Below are positions 44,572 to 51,692 of a stretch of 64,000 nucleotides of DNA, piece by piece. The position numbers were made by a program, and so were the translations under genes. A model generated the notes under the pieces. The model was not told the DNA's origin and ran no database searches. It worked only from the letters and a program-made list of their open reading frames with translations. The DNA is taken from NCBI RefSeq assembly GCF_030766725.1, contig NZ_JARQWR010000011.1:1-64000 (forward strand). Reading direction: 5' to 3'. Every line of letters begins with the position of its first letter. Within the stretch, counting starts at the first letter, position 1. The stretch is from Flavobacterium aerium (GTDB lineage Bacteria > Bacteroidota > Bacteroidia > Flavobacteriales > Flavobacteriaceae).

Positions 44572-45025
44572 TCTAAGCATCGGAAAATTGACCATTGAAA
44601 GGTTACCTACATTTTTAAGAAATAATGTAATAGTGAGTTATTGCCAGGCATTAATTAAACCGATCGATACACTTTATTATTCCTGGCGTATTTATAGAGA
44701 AGAAAACATTTATAAAATAGAACATACAGGTCAAGTTTGCTCCATGCAAAAAGCATTGAATGATAAATTTGATCCAATACAAAGAAGAATATATATAGGC
44801 AATGGCCAAAATTTCCGACGTCAATATATTTATACAAAAGGAGAAAATAAACCCAAATATTTAGGCAAAATATACATCCGTCAAGCAGAAGATTACCAAT
44901 CTACCGGGTTAGATTTTAAAGTGTTTGTTCCTACTGAATTAGTCAATATCCATTATGATGCATTAAAGGCTCTTATTGATTTTTACAGACTTTACCCTAA
45001 AAGATATTCAATCGAAAATATATAA
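44561..45025 (+). CDS. baseplate protein (tail protein I / gp48-like)
   Basis: I take ATG 44561 (MWFNLSIGKLTIERLPTFLR), overlapping the J-like stop; the longer frame from 44522 is unlikely. 155 residues, ending LKALIDFYRLYPKRYSIENI. Position after the J-like gene is that of gpI/gp48. Family assignment from position only. Confidence 0.6.
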   Translation: MWFNLSIGKLTIERLPTFLRNNVIVSYCQALIKPIDTLYYSWRIYREENIYKIEHTGQVCSMQKALNDKFDPIQRRIYIGNGQNFRRQYIYTKGENKPKYLGKIYIRQAEDYQSTGLDFKVFVPTELVNIHYDALKALIDFYRLYPKRYSIENI

Positions 45026-45028
45026 GTT

Positions 45029-45823
45029 ATGAATCAACAAAATTTCAACCAAACAGGGGGCTTTCCATTAGAAACAGAGGTTTTGGATAATATACAAGAA
45101 TCCTATTCAATCTTTAATTCCCTTGGGGCTATTGCAGGCAATTACTCAATTATTAGCGGCTGTTATATTACTGGAAGTTCTGTCTCAAATGGGTTTGTGT
45201 ACATTGATGGGGAATTACTTTCATTTCAAGGTGGTTTTTTATCTCCAGATGTGATCATTATTTCCGAATCCTCCACAGAAGAGTTTGAGGATGGAAGCAT
45301 TAAAGAGGTGCATTTTAAACGTTATGCCACATTTGGAACAGCCGAAGTATTTTATCCCTGGTCCAGTTTTATACGTCCATTACCCACCAATTTAATTCCG
45401 AATGATCTAAATACTCGTTTAGCGTTAATTGAAAAGAAACTAGCTGTTTTTACTACAGGGCATGGAATGGTATTATTTCAAAAACCTTTAAATCAAATTC
45501 CAACTGGTTGGGCAGAAGTTGTAGACTGGCGTGGTCGTATGCCAATGGGTTTGGATACAGAACAAATTGAATTTGATGCTGTAGGTAAAAATGGAGGTAA
45601 TAAAAAACAGACCTTAAACTTTAAAATACCTGTAAAACCTTACCCCTTTTCCGGGAGTACCTCTGAAGGTTTTGCAGGTAACTTAATTGTATCAACAGGG
45701 TTAAAAGAGGTAGGAGAAACTTTAGAATCCTTAAGTAAAGCAATAGATTCTCCAAATATTACACAAGATATAAATTTCCTTAATCCATATAGAATAGTAG
45801 TTTTTATTGAATTTATAGGCTAA
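45029..45823 (+). CDS. tail fibre/collar protein
   Basis: 264 residues. The C-terminal half has LFQKPLNQIPTGWAEVVDWR then GRMPMGLDT…FDAVGKNGGNKKQTL, the phage tail-collar pattern ('IP.GW….d.RGR.pvG…..f…G..GG'). The first half (NQTGGFPLETEVLDNIQESY…) resembles a baseplate attachment region. Probably a short fibre. Confidence 0.65.
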   Translation: MNQQNFNQTGGFPLETEVLDNIQESYSIFNSLGAIAGNYSIISGCYITGSSVSNGFVYIDGELLSFQGGFLSPDVIIISESSTEEFEDGSIKEVHFKRYATFGTAEVFYPWSSFIRPLPTNLIPNDLNTRLALIEKKLAVFTTGHGMVLFQKPLNQIPTGWAEVVDWRGRMPMGLDTEQIEFDAVGKNGGNKKQTLNFKIPVKPYPFSGSTSEGFAGNLIVSTGLKEVGETLESLSKAIDSPNITQDINFLNPYRIVVFIEFIG

Positions 45824-45834
45824 AAAAAATAATT

Positions 45835-47232
45835 ATGAGTACACCAATTAATCAAATTTTAGACTGGTTCAGAACCGGCAAAAAACCTACACAAGACCAG
45901 TTTTGGCAATCATGGACATCATTTTGGCATAAAAACGAACAAATCCCTCAATCAAATATCAATGGTCTTACAAGTGTTTTAAGTTCAAAAGCAGAACGAA
46001 CCCAATTACAAGGGCATATAAACGATTCCAATGGACATAACTTAAACGAACGACTTGCTCAAAAAAGTAATCTAGGTCATACACATTTAATGTCCGAAAT
46101 CACAGGATTAACACAAGTAGTAGACCGCCTGCAAATTATTGAGGGCATTACTTTAGAAGCAAATCAAGCTACAAGTGAGGTTTATTTGAAAGATGGCACA
46201 GGTACTACTTTGGCCACTTTAAATGTTGCTTTCCTTAATAATGAGGGTACAACTTTTTTTTACAACGAGGTAACGGGTAACTTAGAACTTAAAAATGACG
46301 CCGGTGAAGTTTTATCAACTGTGCCAGTTTCAGCCTTTGTAGCCAATCTTCCAAAGACGATAAGTTTTAATGGAACAACCCCAAGTACTTTACAACTTAA
46401 AGACACAGAAGGAAACGTGTTGTCAGTTGTAACAATCACAATAAATAATGTAGAAGGTTTACAAAACGCATTAAACAATAAAGCTAATCTTTCAGGGGGA
46501 AATACTTATAATGGGTCTCAAATTGTTGATTCAGGGGCTATAACTGTAAAAGATGCACCTGATGGTACAGCTCTGAAATTTATTAGAGGTACTGGGGGCG
46601 TTCAATTCGCAATGCCTTTGAATTCTGATTCGATCGGTCTTTATAATAAAGCAGGAACTGTTTTGTACCAAAATTGGAAACCGGATGGTTCGGTTGATTT
46701 TTTTGGTAATGTGAAGACACACGGGCTATCTTCAAATAATGGGATAAGTTCATTAGGTAATGCTCCATTTTATAGTTTTCAAACATTGGACGGAGTCCAA
46801 ATTGGATATTTAGAGCACGATGGAACATACTTGAATATTAGAAATTCAATTGATGGAGGTCAAATTAGGGCATTAGACCCTTTGCTTGTTCAAAACGCTA
46901 CAACGGATGATCATGCCGTGAATTTCGGCCAAGTTCAAGGAGATAATACTTATTCAACGGCTGCAGTAGATGTAGCCACAGATTCTTTACACTCACATAT
47001 TATTTTAACAAATTCAGGACATGTAACCTGCACTTTGCGAAACCCAATAAACAATAAACATAAAACTGCGTATATACTTTGTGATGGTGTTGCAGGTGTA
47101 ACAGTTACAACATTTAATGGCTCTGCACACATTGTGGAAGAAGGTGAATTGTTTAGTTCTGTTACGGGTACCACTGCGCCTTGGCAATTTTATTGTAATG
47201 GAACTAGATGGTTCTTAATCCAGCGCGGGTAA
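45835..47232 (+). CDS. long tail fibre / receptor-binding protein
   Basis: 465 residues. The N-terminus INQILDWFRTGKKPTQDQFW is a known start of Bacteroidetes phage fibres. Low-complexity beta repeats follow (TLNVAFLNNEGTTFFYNEV; STVPVSAFVANL). The C-terminal end has alternating beta segments ending in GTRWFLIQRG, as in head-binding tips. As the last late gene before a terminator, it should decide host range. Confidence 0.65.
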   Translation: MSTPINQILDWFRTGKKPTQDQFWQSWTSFWHKNEQIPQSNINGLTSVLSSKAERTQLQGHINDSNGHNLNERLAQKSNLGHTHLMSEITGLTQVVDRLQIIEGITLEANQATSEVYLKDGTGTTLATLNVAFLNNEGTTFFYNEVTGNLELKNDAGEVLSTVPVSAFVANLPKTISFNGTTPSTLQLKDTEGNVLSVVTITINNVEGLQNALNNKANLSGGNTYNGSQIVDSGAITVKDAPDGTALKFIRGTGGVQFAMPLNSDSIGLYNKAGTVLYQNWKPDGSVDFFGNVKTHGLSSNNGISSLGNAPFYSFQTLDGVQIGYLEHDGTYLNIRNSIDGGQIRALDPLLVQNATTDDHAVNFGQVQGDNTYSTAAVDVATDSLHSHIILTNSGHVTCTLRNPINNKHKTAYILCDGVAGVTVTTFNGSAHIVEEGELFSSVTGTTAPWQFYCNGTRWFLIQRG

Positions 47233-47239
47233 AATAAGT

Positions 47240-47381
47240 ATTCCAATGGAGGTATGGAATAAAAAGCCCTCCGACATTTAAAAAAACTCTCACATCTTAT
47301 TAAATTGACACATCCAAGGTCGTCGGAGGACAAAAGTCTTCTGATGGTCTTGGATGTGTTTTTATTTTTAAAATGTGAGAG
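47240..47381 (+). other. large folded intergenic region with alternative pairings
   Basis: Four complementary pairs: ATTCCA/TGGAAT (47240-47245/47255-47260); CCTCCGAC (47268-47275) with GTCGGAGG (47322-47329); CTCTCACAT (47287-47295) with ATGTGAGAG (47373-47381); and a nearly 24-bp hairpin, 47308-47331/47336-47359, with loop AAAA. The second pair competes with the big hairpin for the same bases, so two folds exclude each other, as in terminator/antiterminator switches. It lies between the fibre gene and the methylase. Confidence 0.65.
47308..47367 (+). terminator. long terminator hairpin after the fibre gene
   Basis: ACACATCCAAG pairs with CTTGGATGTGT and the inner 12 bp also pair (with several G-T pairs), followed by TTTTTATTTTT. 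A strong plus-strand terminator between late genes and cargo. Confidence 0.75.
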
Positions 47382-47407
47382 GTTGCAAATATAAAAAAAT
47401 TAAAATT

Positions 47408-48247
47408 ATGATAAAGAAAGAAAACACAAAGAATTACACAACTGCACCATTACCATTTATGGGGCAAAAACGACGATTTTTAAAGGCGTTTAAAGCAGCT
47501 TTAAATGATTACCCAAAGGATGCAACTTACATTGATTTATTTGGAGGCAGTGGATTGTTAAGTCATACCATAAAACAACAATTTGCGGAAGCAAGAGTAA
47601 TATATAATGATTTTGATAATTACACGGAAAGATTAAAGAACATTGATAATACAAACAGAATATTAACTGATCTAAGAGAAATTTTAAAGGACTATCCAAA
47701 GGATAAGATGATCAAAAATGATCATAGAGAATTGGTGTTAAATAGAATCAAGCAAGAAAAAGGATTTGTTGATTATATTACGTTATCCAGTTCTATTTTA
47801 TTTAGTATGAACTACGTGTCCACTTATGATGAATTATGCGCTCAATCGCTTTATAATTGCGTCAGAAAGTCAGAGTATAATGCCGTTGGATATTTAAAAG
47901 GCGTTGAATCGGTTACAAAGGACTATAAAGTATTATTTGAAGAATTTAAAAATAATGAAAACATTGTCTTTCTAGTTGATCCGCCTTATCTATCAACAGA
48001 GGTAGGAACTTATAAAACCTATTGGAAGTTGAAAGATTATTTAGATGTTTTAAATGTATTGGATGGTACAAAGTATTTTTATTTTACGTCTAACAAATCA
48101 AATATTATTGAACTTTGTGAATGGATTGAGACTAAAACTCCAATGAGTAATCCGTTTAACAATTCTTTGAGGACAGATATCCAAACAACAATTACTAGTA
48201 CCGCTAGTTACACTGATATAATGATTTATAAATATGATCTAGTTTAA
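47408..48247 (+). CDS. DNA adenine N6-methyltransferase (D12 class, Dam-like)
   Basis: 279 residues from ATG 47408; a GTG at 47375 lies within the folded leader and is unlikely. Motif X PFMGQKRRF, motif I DLFGGSG (about 43-49) and motif IV DPPYLS (Asp191) show a D12-class adenine methylase. Phages use such enzymes to avoid host restriction or time packaging. There is no matching restriction gene. Part of its C-terminus recurs at 49664-49720. Confidence 0.85.
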   Translation: MIKKENTKNYTTAPLPFMGQKRRFLKAFKAALNDYPKDATYIDLFGGSGLLSHTIKQQFAEARVIYNDFDNYTERLKNIDNTNRILTDLREILKDYPKDKMIKNDHRELVLNRIKQEKGFVDYITLSSSILFSMNYVSTYDELCAQSLYNCVRKSEYNAVGYLKGVESVTKDYKVLFEEFKNNENIVFLVDPPYLSTEVGTYKTYWKLKDYLDVLNVLDGTKYFYFTSNKSNIIELCEWIETKTPMSNPFNNSLRTDIQTTITSTASYTDIMIYKYDLV

Positions 48248-48280
48248 TAAAAAAGCCTCCGTTTGGAGGCTTTTTTATTA
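48246..48280. terminator. bidirectional terminator after the methylase
   Basis: AATAAAAAAGCCTCC-GTTT-GGAGGCTTTTTTATT: strong stem with A and T runs, so it can stop the methylase from the left and the cargo gene from the right. Confidence 0.85.
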
Positions 48281-48326
48281 AGTTAACTTTTTTTAGAAGT
48301 CCTTTAAAGACTAACCCTTATTTGAA

Positions 48327-48530
48327 TTAGACTTCTTGTTGAGTTGATGGTTTTTTATAAATATTTTTATAAAAACGGAACAGAGTAGTCCAAAGATCTA
48401 TGTTGATTAGTATTAAAAGTATTATCGTTGGTATTGCTTTATATACATTTTCTTCTTCGTATGGAGGAAAATAAACTAATATAAAATAAGCAAATGCCAA
48501 TTTGTATATTATTTTTTTTGTTAGTATCAT
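48327..48530 (-). CDS. small membrane protein, cargo
   Basis: About 67 residues from ATG 48530 (MILTKKIIYKLAFAYFILVY); the longer frame from 48548 overlaps the preceding gene's end. Two hydrophobic segments (KLAFAYFILVYF and IPTIILLILINIDLWTT) suggest a two-pass inner-membrane protein. It follows the lipoprotein gene and is probably co-transcribed with it, possibly as partner or immunity protein. Confidence 0.55.
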   Translation of the reverse strand: MILTKKIIYKLAFAYFILVYFPPYEEENVYKAIPTIILLILINIDLWTTLFRFYKNIYKKPSTQQEV

Positions 48531-48534
48531 AATT

Positions 48535-49458
48535 TTATTCAATTTCAAAATTTAACCAAAAATAAAAGCTTTGGATGGAAACTGCTAAACCAGCAAGAAT
48601 AGCTTCTTTATCCTTTGTGTTTAAAGATGATTCTGAAATCTTAGTTACATAAAAATCAGTAATATCTCTAACATCATTAAACCCTTCTGCTTTTGATATT
48701 GCATCTGAATAATTTGAAAATACTGATGATACAGTTTCATTCATAAGCCCTTTAGATTTATAATCACTCAGAAGTAATTTCACATCATAATTATTGTTTT
48801 TATAATTATAATTTACTGTTTTAATATCAGTAATTAAATTTTTAAATTCAGATGAATTGTAGAGTTTTTTATAATCTGTACTTTCCAAATTGTTTATGTT
48901 ATTAGAAATCCATTCAAGTTCCGTTATGGATGCATCACCTAGAAAATGGATGTTTTGTAGTCCATTATTATGAAGTTCTCCGAAGTTATTAATGTACTCA
49001 AATCCATTTGGTAAATTATAAACTACAGATGTACCAGTTGGATTAACAGTGTTGAAATTTCCTTGACGGCAATTTCCTCCTGTCCCGCAATATGCACCAT
49101 AAGACCCACCGATACCACCTACAATCCCACCGATGGTAGCTACAACAGCATACCCTGTTCCAGCGGTAGCGGCTCCTACAACACCTGCTACAAGCTGTAC
49201 ACCCGCAACACCTGCTGCCGCACCTGATCCGTCACCTAAAGCGATGGCACATACTTGGCCAATTGTATTCCACCAACTTCTTCTTTCAGTATATATTTGA
49301 CCCGGTTGATATTGATAATTTTGATTAAATTCTTTAAGCTCTGCGCTTAACTTTTTTGATAATATTTCAGTTCTATTATCATCATTGTTATTTTCACATG
49401 ATGAAAACATCAAAACTGCGCAAATTGTAGTAACTACTGTAAATAATTTAACTTTCAT
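48535..49458 (-). CDS. lipoprotein with long glycine-rich hydrophobic stretch, cargo
   Basis: 307 residues. Signal and lipobox (MFSSCENN, Cys about residue 21) predict a lipoprotein. Residues about 75-125 are a Gly/Ala-rich hydrophobic stretch (GSGAAAGVAGVQLVAGVVGA…VVATIGGIVGGIGG), like glycine-zipper segments that insert in membranes. The rest is helical and charged. It is on the strand opposite to the late genes, at the phage end, so it is probably expressed in the lysogen. A superinfection-exclusion or membrane-toxin role is possible, not shown. Confidence 0.55.
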   Translation of the reverse strand: MKVKLFTVVTTICAVLMFSSCENNNDDNRTEILSKKLSAELKEFNQNYQYQPGQIYTERRSWWNTIGQVCAIALGDGSGAAAGVAGVQLVAGVVGAATAGTGYAVVATIGGIVGGIGGSYGAYCGTGGNCRQGNFNTVNPTGTSVVYNLPNGFEYINNFGELHNNGLQNIHFLGDASITELEWISNNINNLESTDYKKLYNSSEFKNLITDIKTVNYNYKNNNYDVKLLLSDYKSKGLMNETVSSVFSNYSDAISKAEGFNDVRDITDFYVTKISESSLNTKDKEAILAGLAVSIQSFYFWLNFEIE

Positions 49459-49663
49459 AATATTAGGTTTTAGTTATTAATTACTTGATAGTTAAAAATA
49501 GTAAAATATTTTACAATTGTTTGTGTTTTTTGAATTTTTGCAAACTATCTCTATTAAATCAAGCTTAAACAAAGATAGTTTACAATCATAAAAGTTCTTT
49601 TGCGGGTTTCCGTTTGGTAGTCTAAAAATATATTTGTAATGGAGAGGTATAAAAATTTGCAAA

Positions 49664-49720
49664 AATGGGAACTAAAACGCCTATGAGTAACCCCTTTTTA
49701 TGATTCTTTAAGAACAAAAT
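49664..49720 (+). pseudogene. remnant of a second methylase gene (3' end)
   Basis: The plus strand reads G-T-K-T-P-M-S-N-P-F then a stop, followed by a divergent NSLR-like part. It matches ETKTPMSNPFNNSLRTD of the methylase at 48131-48178 in both protein and DNA (ACTAAAACnCCnATGAGTAA). It is only the C-terminal end and cannot be functional. Confidence 0.75.
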
Positions 49721-49811
49721 TTAATATATTTGCTTTAGGAAGCAATCTCATAAAACATCAACACGCCGAAAGGATAACGCTATGCTATATGACATGAAAG
49801 GATTGTGTTTT

Positions 49812-49853
49812 ACACCAATAAAATGTACTTTTTTAGTGTTATTTTATTGGTGT
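49812..49853. terminator. perfect 13-bp hairpin near the right end
   Basis: ACACCAATAAAAT and ATTTTATTGGTGT with a 16-nt loop, followed by TTTTGCTT. Possible terminator protecting the phage end; it lies about 120 bp from the right end. Confidence 0.55.
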
Positions 49854-49929
49854 TTTGCTTAAATATATTTGGTTGTTAGATTAACCACTGTTTAAATGGT
49901 ATTTAAAATTTTTCGATTCCCGAAAAACA

Positions 49930-49944
49930 TGTACAATTCATTTT
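49930..49944 (-). repeat. right-end transposase-binding-like site R2
   Basis: TGTACAATTCATTTT, the inverted core of L1 and L2. It also covers the last codons of the chimeric Cas9 N-terminal frame. Confidence 0.75.
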
Positions 49945-49951
49945 AAATTTT

Positions 49952-49966
49952 TGTACAATTCATTTT
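49952..49966 (-). repeat. right-end transposase-binding-like site R1
   Basis: TGTACAATTCATTTT again, 22 bp from R2. Its AATGAATTG core starts 13 bp from position 49976, against 11-13 bp for L1 depending on where the left end is drawn. Confidence 0.75.
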
Positions 49967-49976
49967 TGCGATTATA

Positions 49977-49982
49977 GAAGTA
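49977..49982. repeat. target-site duplication, right copy
   Basis: GAAGTA, equal to 16375-16380; see that entry for the length ambiguity. Confidence 0.9.
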
Positions 49983-50647
49983 TACAATATTTTCAGTTTA
50001 GCTTCTCCTTCATCTAAATCTTTTTTAAATCCACCTCTTATACTTTCATCAATAATTCCTACATTAAAAAAATAATCTTTTAACTCAGACATCATTTCCT
50101 GAGTAGAGTTTAAATCTTCAATAGTTGCCTGAATAATCGGGGAATGCTCCTCTAATATTCCCTCTGCTGATTGATCTAATCTATTACTTAAAAATCCTCG
50201 TCTTTGCGCAATATGATACAATGCTCTTCCTAATTCAAATAATGTTACTTTTCCTTTACTAGCTCTATCTCTAAAAACATAAGGATTTACATTTTCATCT
50301 TCTTTCGTTCGTAGCCATTTCAAGAATTCAGGATTAAGTGGATATTTGTTAAATCCAGATTTTTTCCATTCTTCTACCTCTTCTATTGCTAAAGGACACA
50401 TTCCATTTATTACCAGTACTTTTAAAGTTTCATACTTTCTTAATTTACGACGGTATTTTATTTTTCTTGCACTTCTATAATTAGTCCGTTCACTTGCTCG
50501 AGAACTTTCAATTCCTTTTTCAGATTTCACTCCTTCAGAGAATATTCTAACTCCTTTATCAATAAGAGAAAACTCATTCTCATCCTTATCTACAATCGCC
50601 CACCCAATACTATTTGTTCCTAAATCTAATCCTAATATTTTTGCCAT
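49977..50647 (-). pseudogene. cas9: cas9, 5' part (RuvC-I and bridge helix)
   Basis: The true start of cas9: MAKILGLDLGTNSIGWAIVD with catalytic Asp8 (RuvC-I), then the arginine-rich bridge helix at about 50-70 (RTNYRSARKIKYRRKLRKYE) and the first part of REC. The cas9 part ends at codon 224 (…LKILYTS). The frame then reads ten phage-derived codons (IIAKMNCTKI) to a stop at 49943, so a 234-residue fragment can still be made. It lacks HNH, RuvC-II/III and the PAM domain. It lies divergent from the tracrRNA. Confidence 0.95.
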
Positions 50648-50741
50648 AATAATTCAATTTTTTAAAACAACTTTGAAAGATAAATAAAAAACAATTGGTC
50701 ACATTACGGTTTTCCTTTTTCTAAATCAAATATTTTTTCTA

Positions 50742-50749
50742 TATATTTG
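50742..50749 (+). promoter_or_regulatory. -7 box of the tracrRNA promoter
   Basis: TATATTTG, a perfect TAnnTTTG element. No TTG is found at -33, only a T-rich stretch. Start expected near 50755. Confidence 0.55.
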
Positions 50750-50754
50750 TAACT

Positions 50755-50843
50755 GATTAAAACTTCTAATCTTTAATCTTATCACAATAAGGCTATATGC
50801 CGTAGATGAAAATCTTTAGTCCTGCTTCGGTAGGACTTTTTTT
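50755..50843 (+). ncRNA. tracrRNA of the type II-C system
   Basis: The anti-repeat TTCTAATCTTTAATC (from about 50763) continues TTATCACAAT and pairs with the crRNA repeat: 8 bp, a 2x2 internal loop, then at least 13 bp. After it come AAGGC-TATAT-GCCGT, as in other II-C tracrRNAs, and a terminator hairpin AGTCCTGC-TTCG-GTAGGACT with seven T. The length of about 89 nt fits. The RNA guides RNase III processing and binds Cas9. It is transcribed away from cas9, and it is intact. Confidence 0.85.
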
Positions 50844-50884
50844 ATTTATATCATTAAATATAATCAATTAAAAAAAAAATAACC

Positions 50885-50926
50885 AAAAAAAGCCTCTGTA
50901 AGTAAACACTTCAGAGGCTTTTTATT
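50885..50926. terminator. terminator between tracrRNA and M23 gene
   Basis: AAAAAAGCCTCTG, 13-nt loop, CAGAGGCTTTTT. T runs on both strands; it ends the minus-strand M23 gene and is a backstop for the tracrRNA. Confidence 0.75.
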
Positions 50927-50988
50927 TATTGTATGAACTTCTTCATATAGAATTTGAATCTTTTGCTTGAAAATTTTCTAGTTCGACT

Positions 50989-51690
50989 CTAGTTTTTTCG
51001 TACTATTTGACCCGTAAGAAGTTCGCCTCTTTCTTTAAGCTCATTATTAGCATAGTAGTTTAAAAATTGTACTGGGAGACCAACACCTGTTGAAAGAGCA
51101 GTAGTTGTTTGCAAATGGTAGTGTAGATGTGGTCCAGTAGAATTACCACTATTCCCAGCCTGACCTACCTTCTGACCTCTAATTACATGATCTCCTAATG
51201 CTACTATTATCGAATTCTTTTTAAAATGCAACATAAAGGAATATTCTCCATTCAAATGGTCGATTACAATGTAATTCCCTAATCCTTGTTTTGTATTTAG
51301 AACTCCAGGGACATTGTCCTCAATAGCATTCTCAACGGCTACTATTATTCCATCACCTGGGGCATTTAGGCGTTTTCCAAAACAATAATGATCTTCATTT
51401 TTGGTTCCATCTCCAGAATAGGCATAACGGTTTACTACTTTCACAATATCCATTGCATACCTTTGGTGACGATTGGGAGCAAAATGATGATTTTGTTCTA
51501 ATGATTTTCCTCCTGCAACTATGTACCAGTCCTCGTCAAAGGGCAATTCCAATACTGTTTTTGTCTGATAATTTAAATAGATGTCTTCATCATATTTGCC
51601 TTGATCGCCTATTAGAGTATCTGCGCAAGAAGTTGTTGCTAAAATAAAAGCGAAAGTGAAAATGTAACCTATAGATTTGATACGTTTCAT
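50989..51690 (-). CDS. M23-family peptidase lipoprotein
   Basis: 233 residues. A lipobox (TTSCAD, Cys about residue 22) predicts a lipoprotein. The C-terminal part has the M23/LytM elements: HHFAPNRHQRYAMDIVKV with the first His and Asp, then GPHLHYHLQ (HxH), and GNSGNSTG before it. The fold is that of lysostaphin-like zinc peptidases acting on peptide cross-links in peptidoglycan. It is 2 bp after a beta-barrel gene, likely one transcript. Confidence 0.8.
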   Translation of the reverse strand: MKRIKSIGYIFTFAFILATTSCADTLIGDQGKYDEDIYLNYQTKTVLELPFDEDWYIVAGGKSLEQNHHFAPNRHQRYAMDIVKVVNRYAYSGDGTKNEDHYCFGKRLNAPGDGIIVAVENAIEDNVPGVLNTKQGLGNYIVIDHLNGEYSFMLHFKKNSIIVALGDHVIRGQKVGQAGNSGNSTGPHLHYHLQTTTALSTGVGLPVQFLNYYANNELKERGELLTGQIVRKN

Positions 51691-51692
51691 GA

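Larger units (their letters stand above)
16381..49976. mobile_element. Mu-like transposable prophage inserted in cas9
   Basis: About 33.6 kb bounded by a short target duplication. Both ends carry two copies of a transposase-binding-like motif in inverted orientation. Contents, left to right: S24 repressor, early genes, MuA/MuB-type transposition proteins, small early genes, a head module on the minus strand, then protease, capsid, lysis, tail, baseplate and fibre genes on the plus strand, and cargo genes. All expected Mu-type functions are present with open frames, so it may be able to replicate. The ends are not the TG…CA of Mu: if drawn so that the first binding motif is equidistant from both ends, the element starts 5'-TA on both sides. 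Confidence 0.95.

Noticed and set aside
47280..47381. Retron-like RNA (inverted ends around a long hairpin)
   Set aside because: No reverse transcriptase gene in the window, and the long hairpin with its T run is better explained as a terminator.
48547..48548. Longer start for the small cargo membrane protein at 48548
   Set aside because: It overlaps the lipoprotein stop; MILTKK at 48530 begins after a clean spacing. The difference is only six residues and remains open.
12672..50647. Intein or natural split-Cas9 explanation for the two cas9 parts
   Set aside because: The 33.6 kb between the parts is a phage with its own ends and a target duplication; no intein motifs lie at the junctions.
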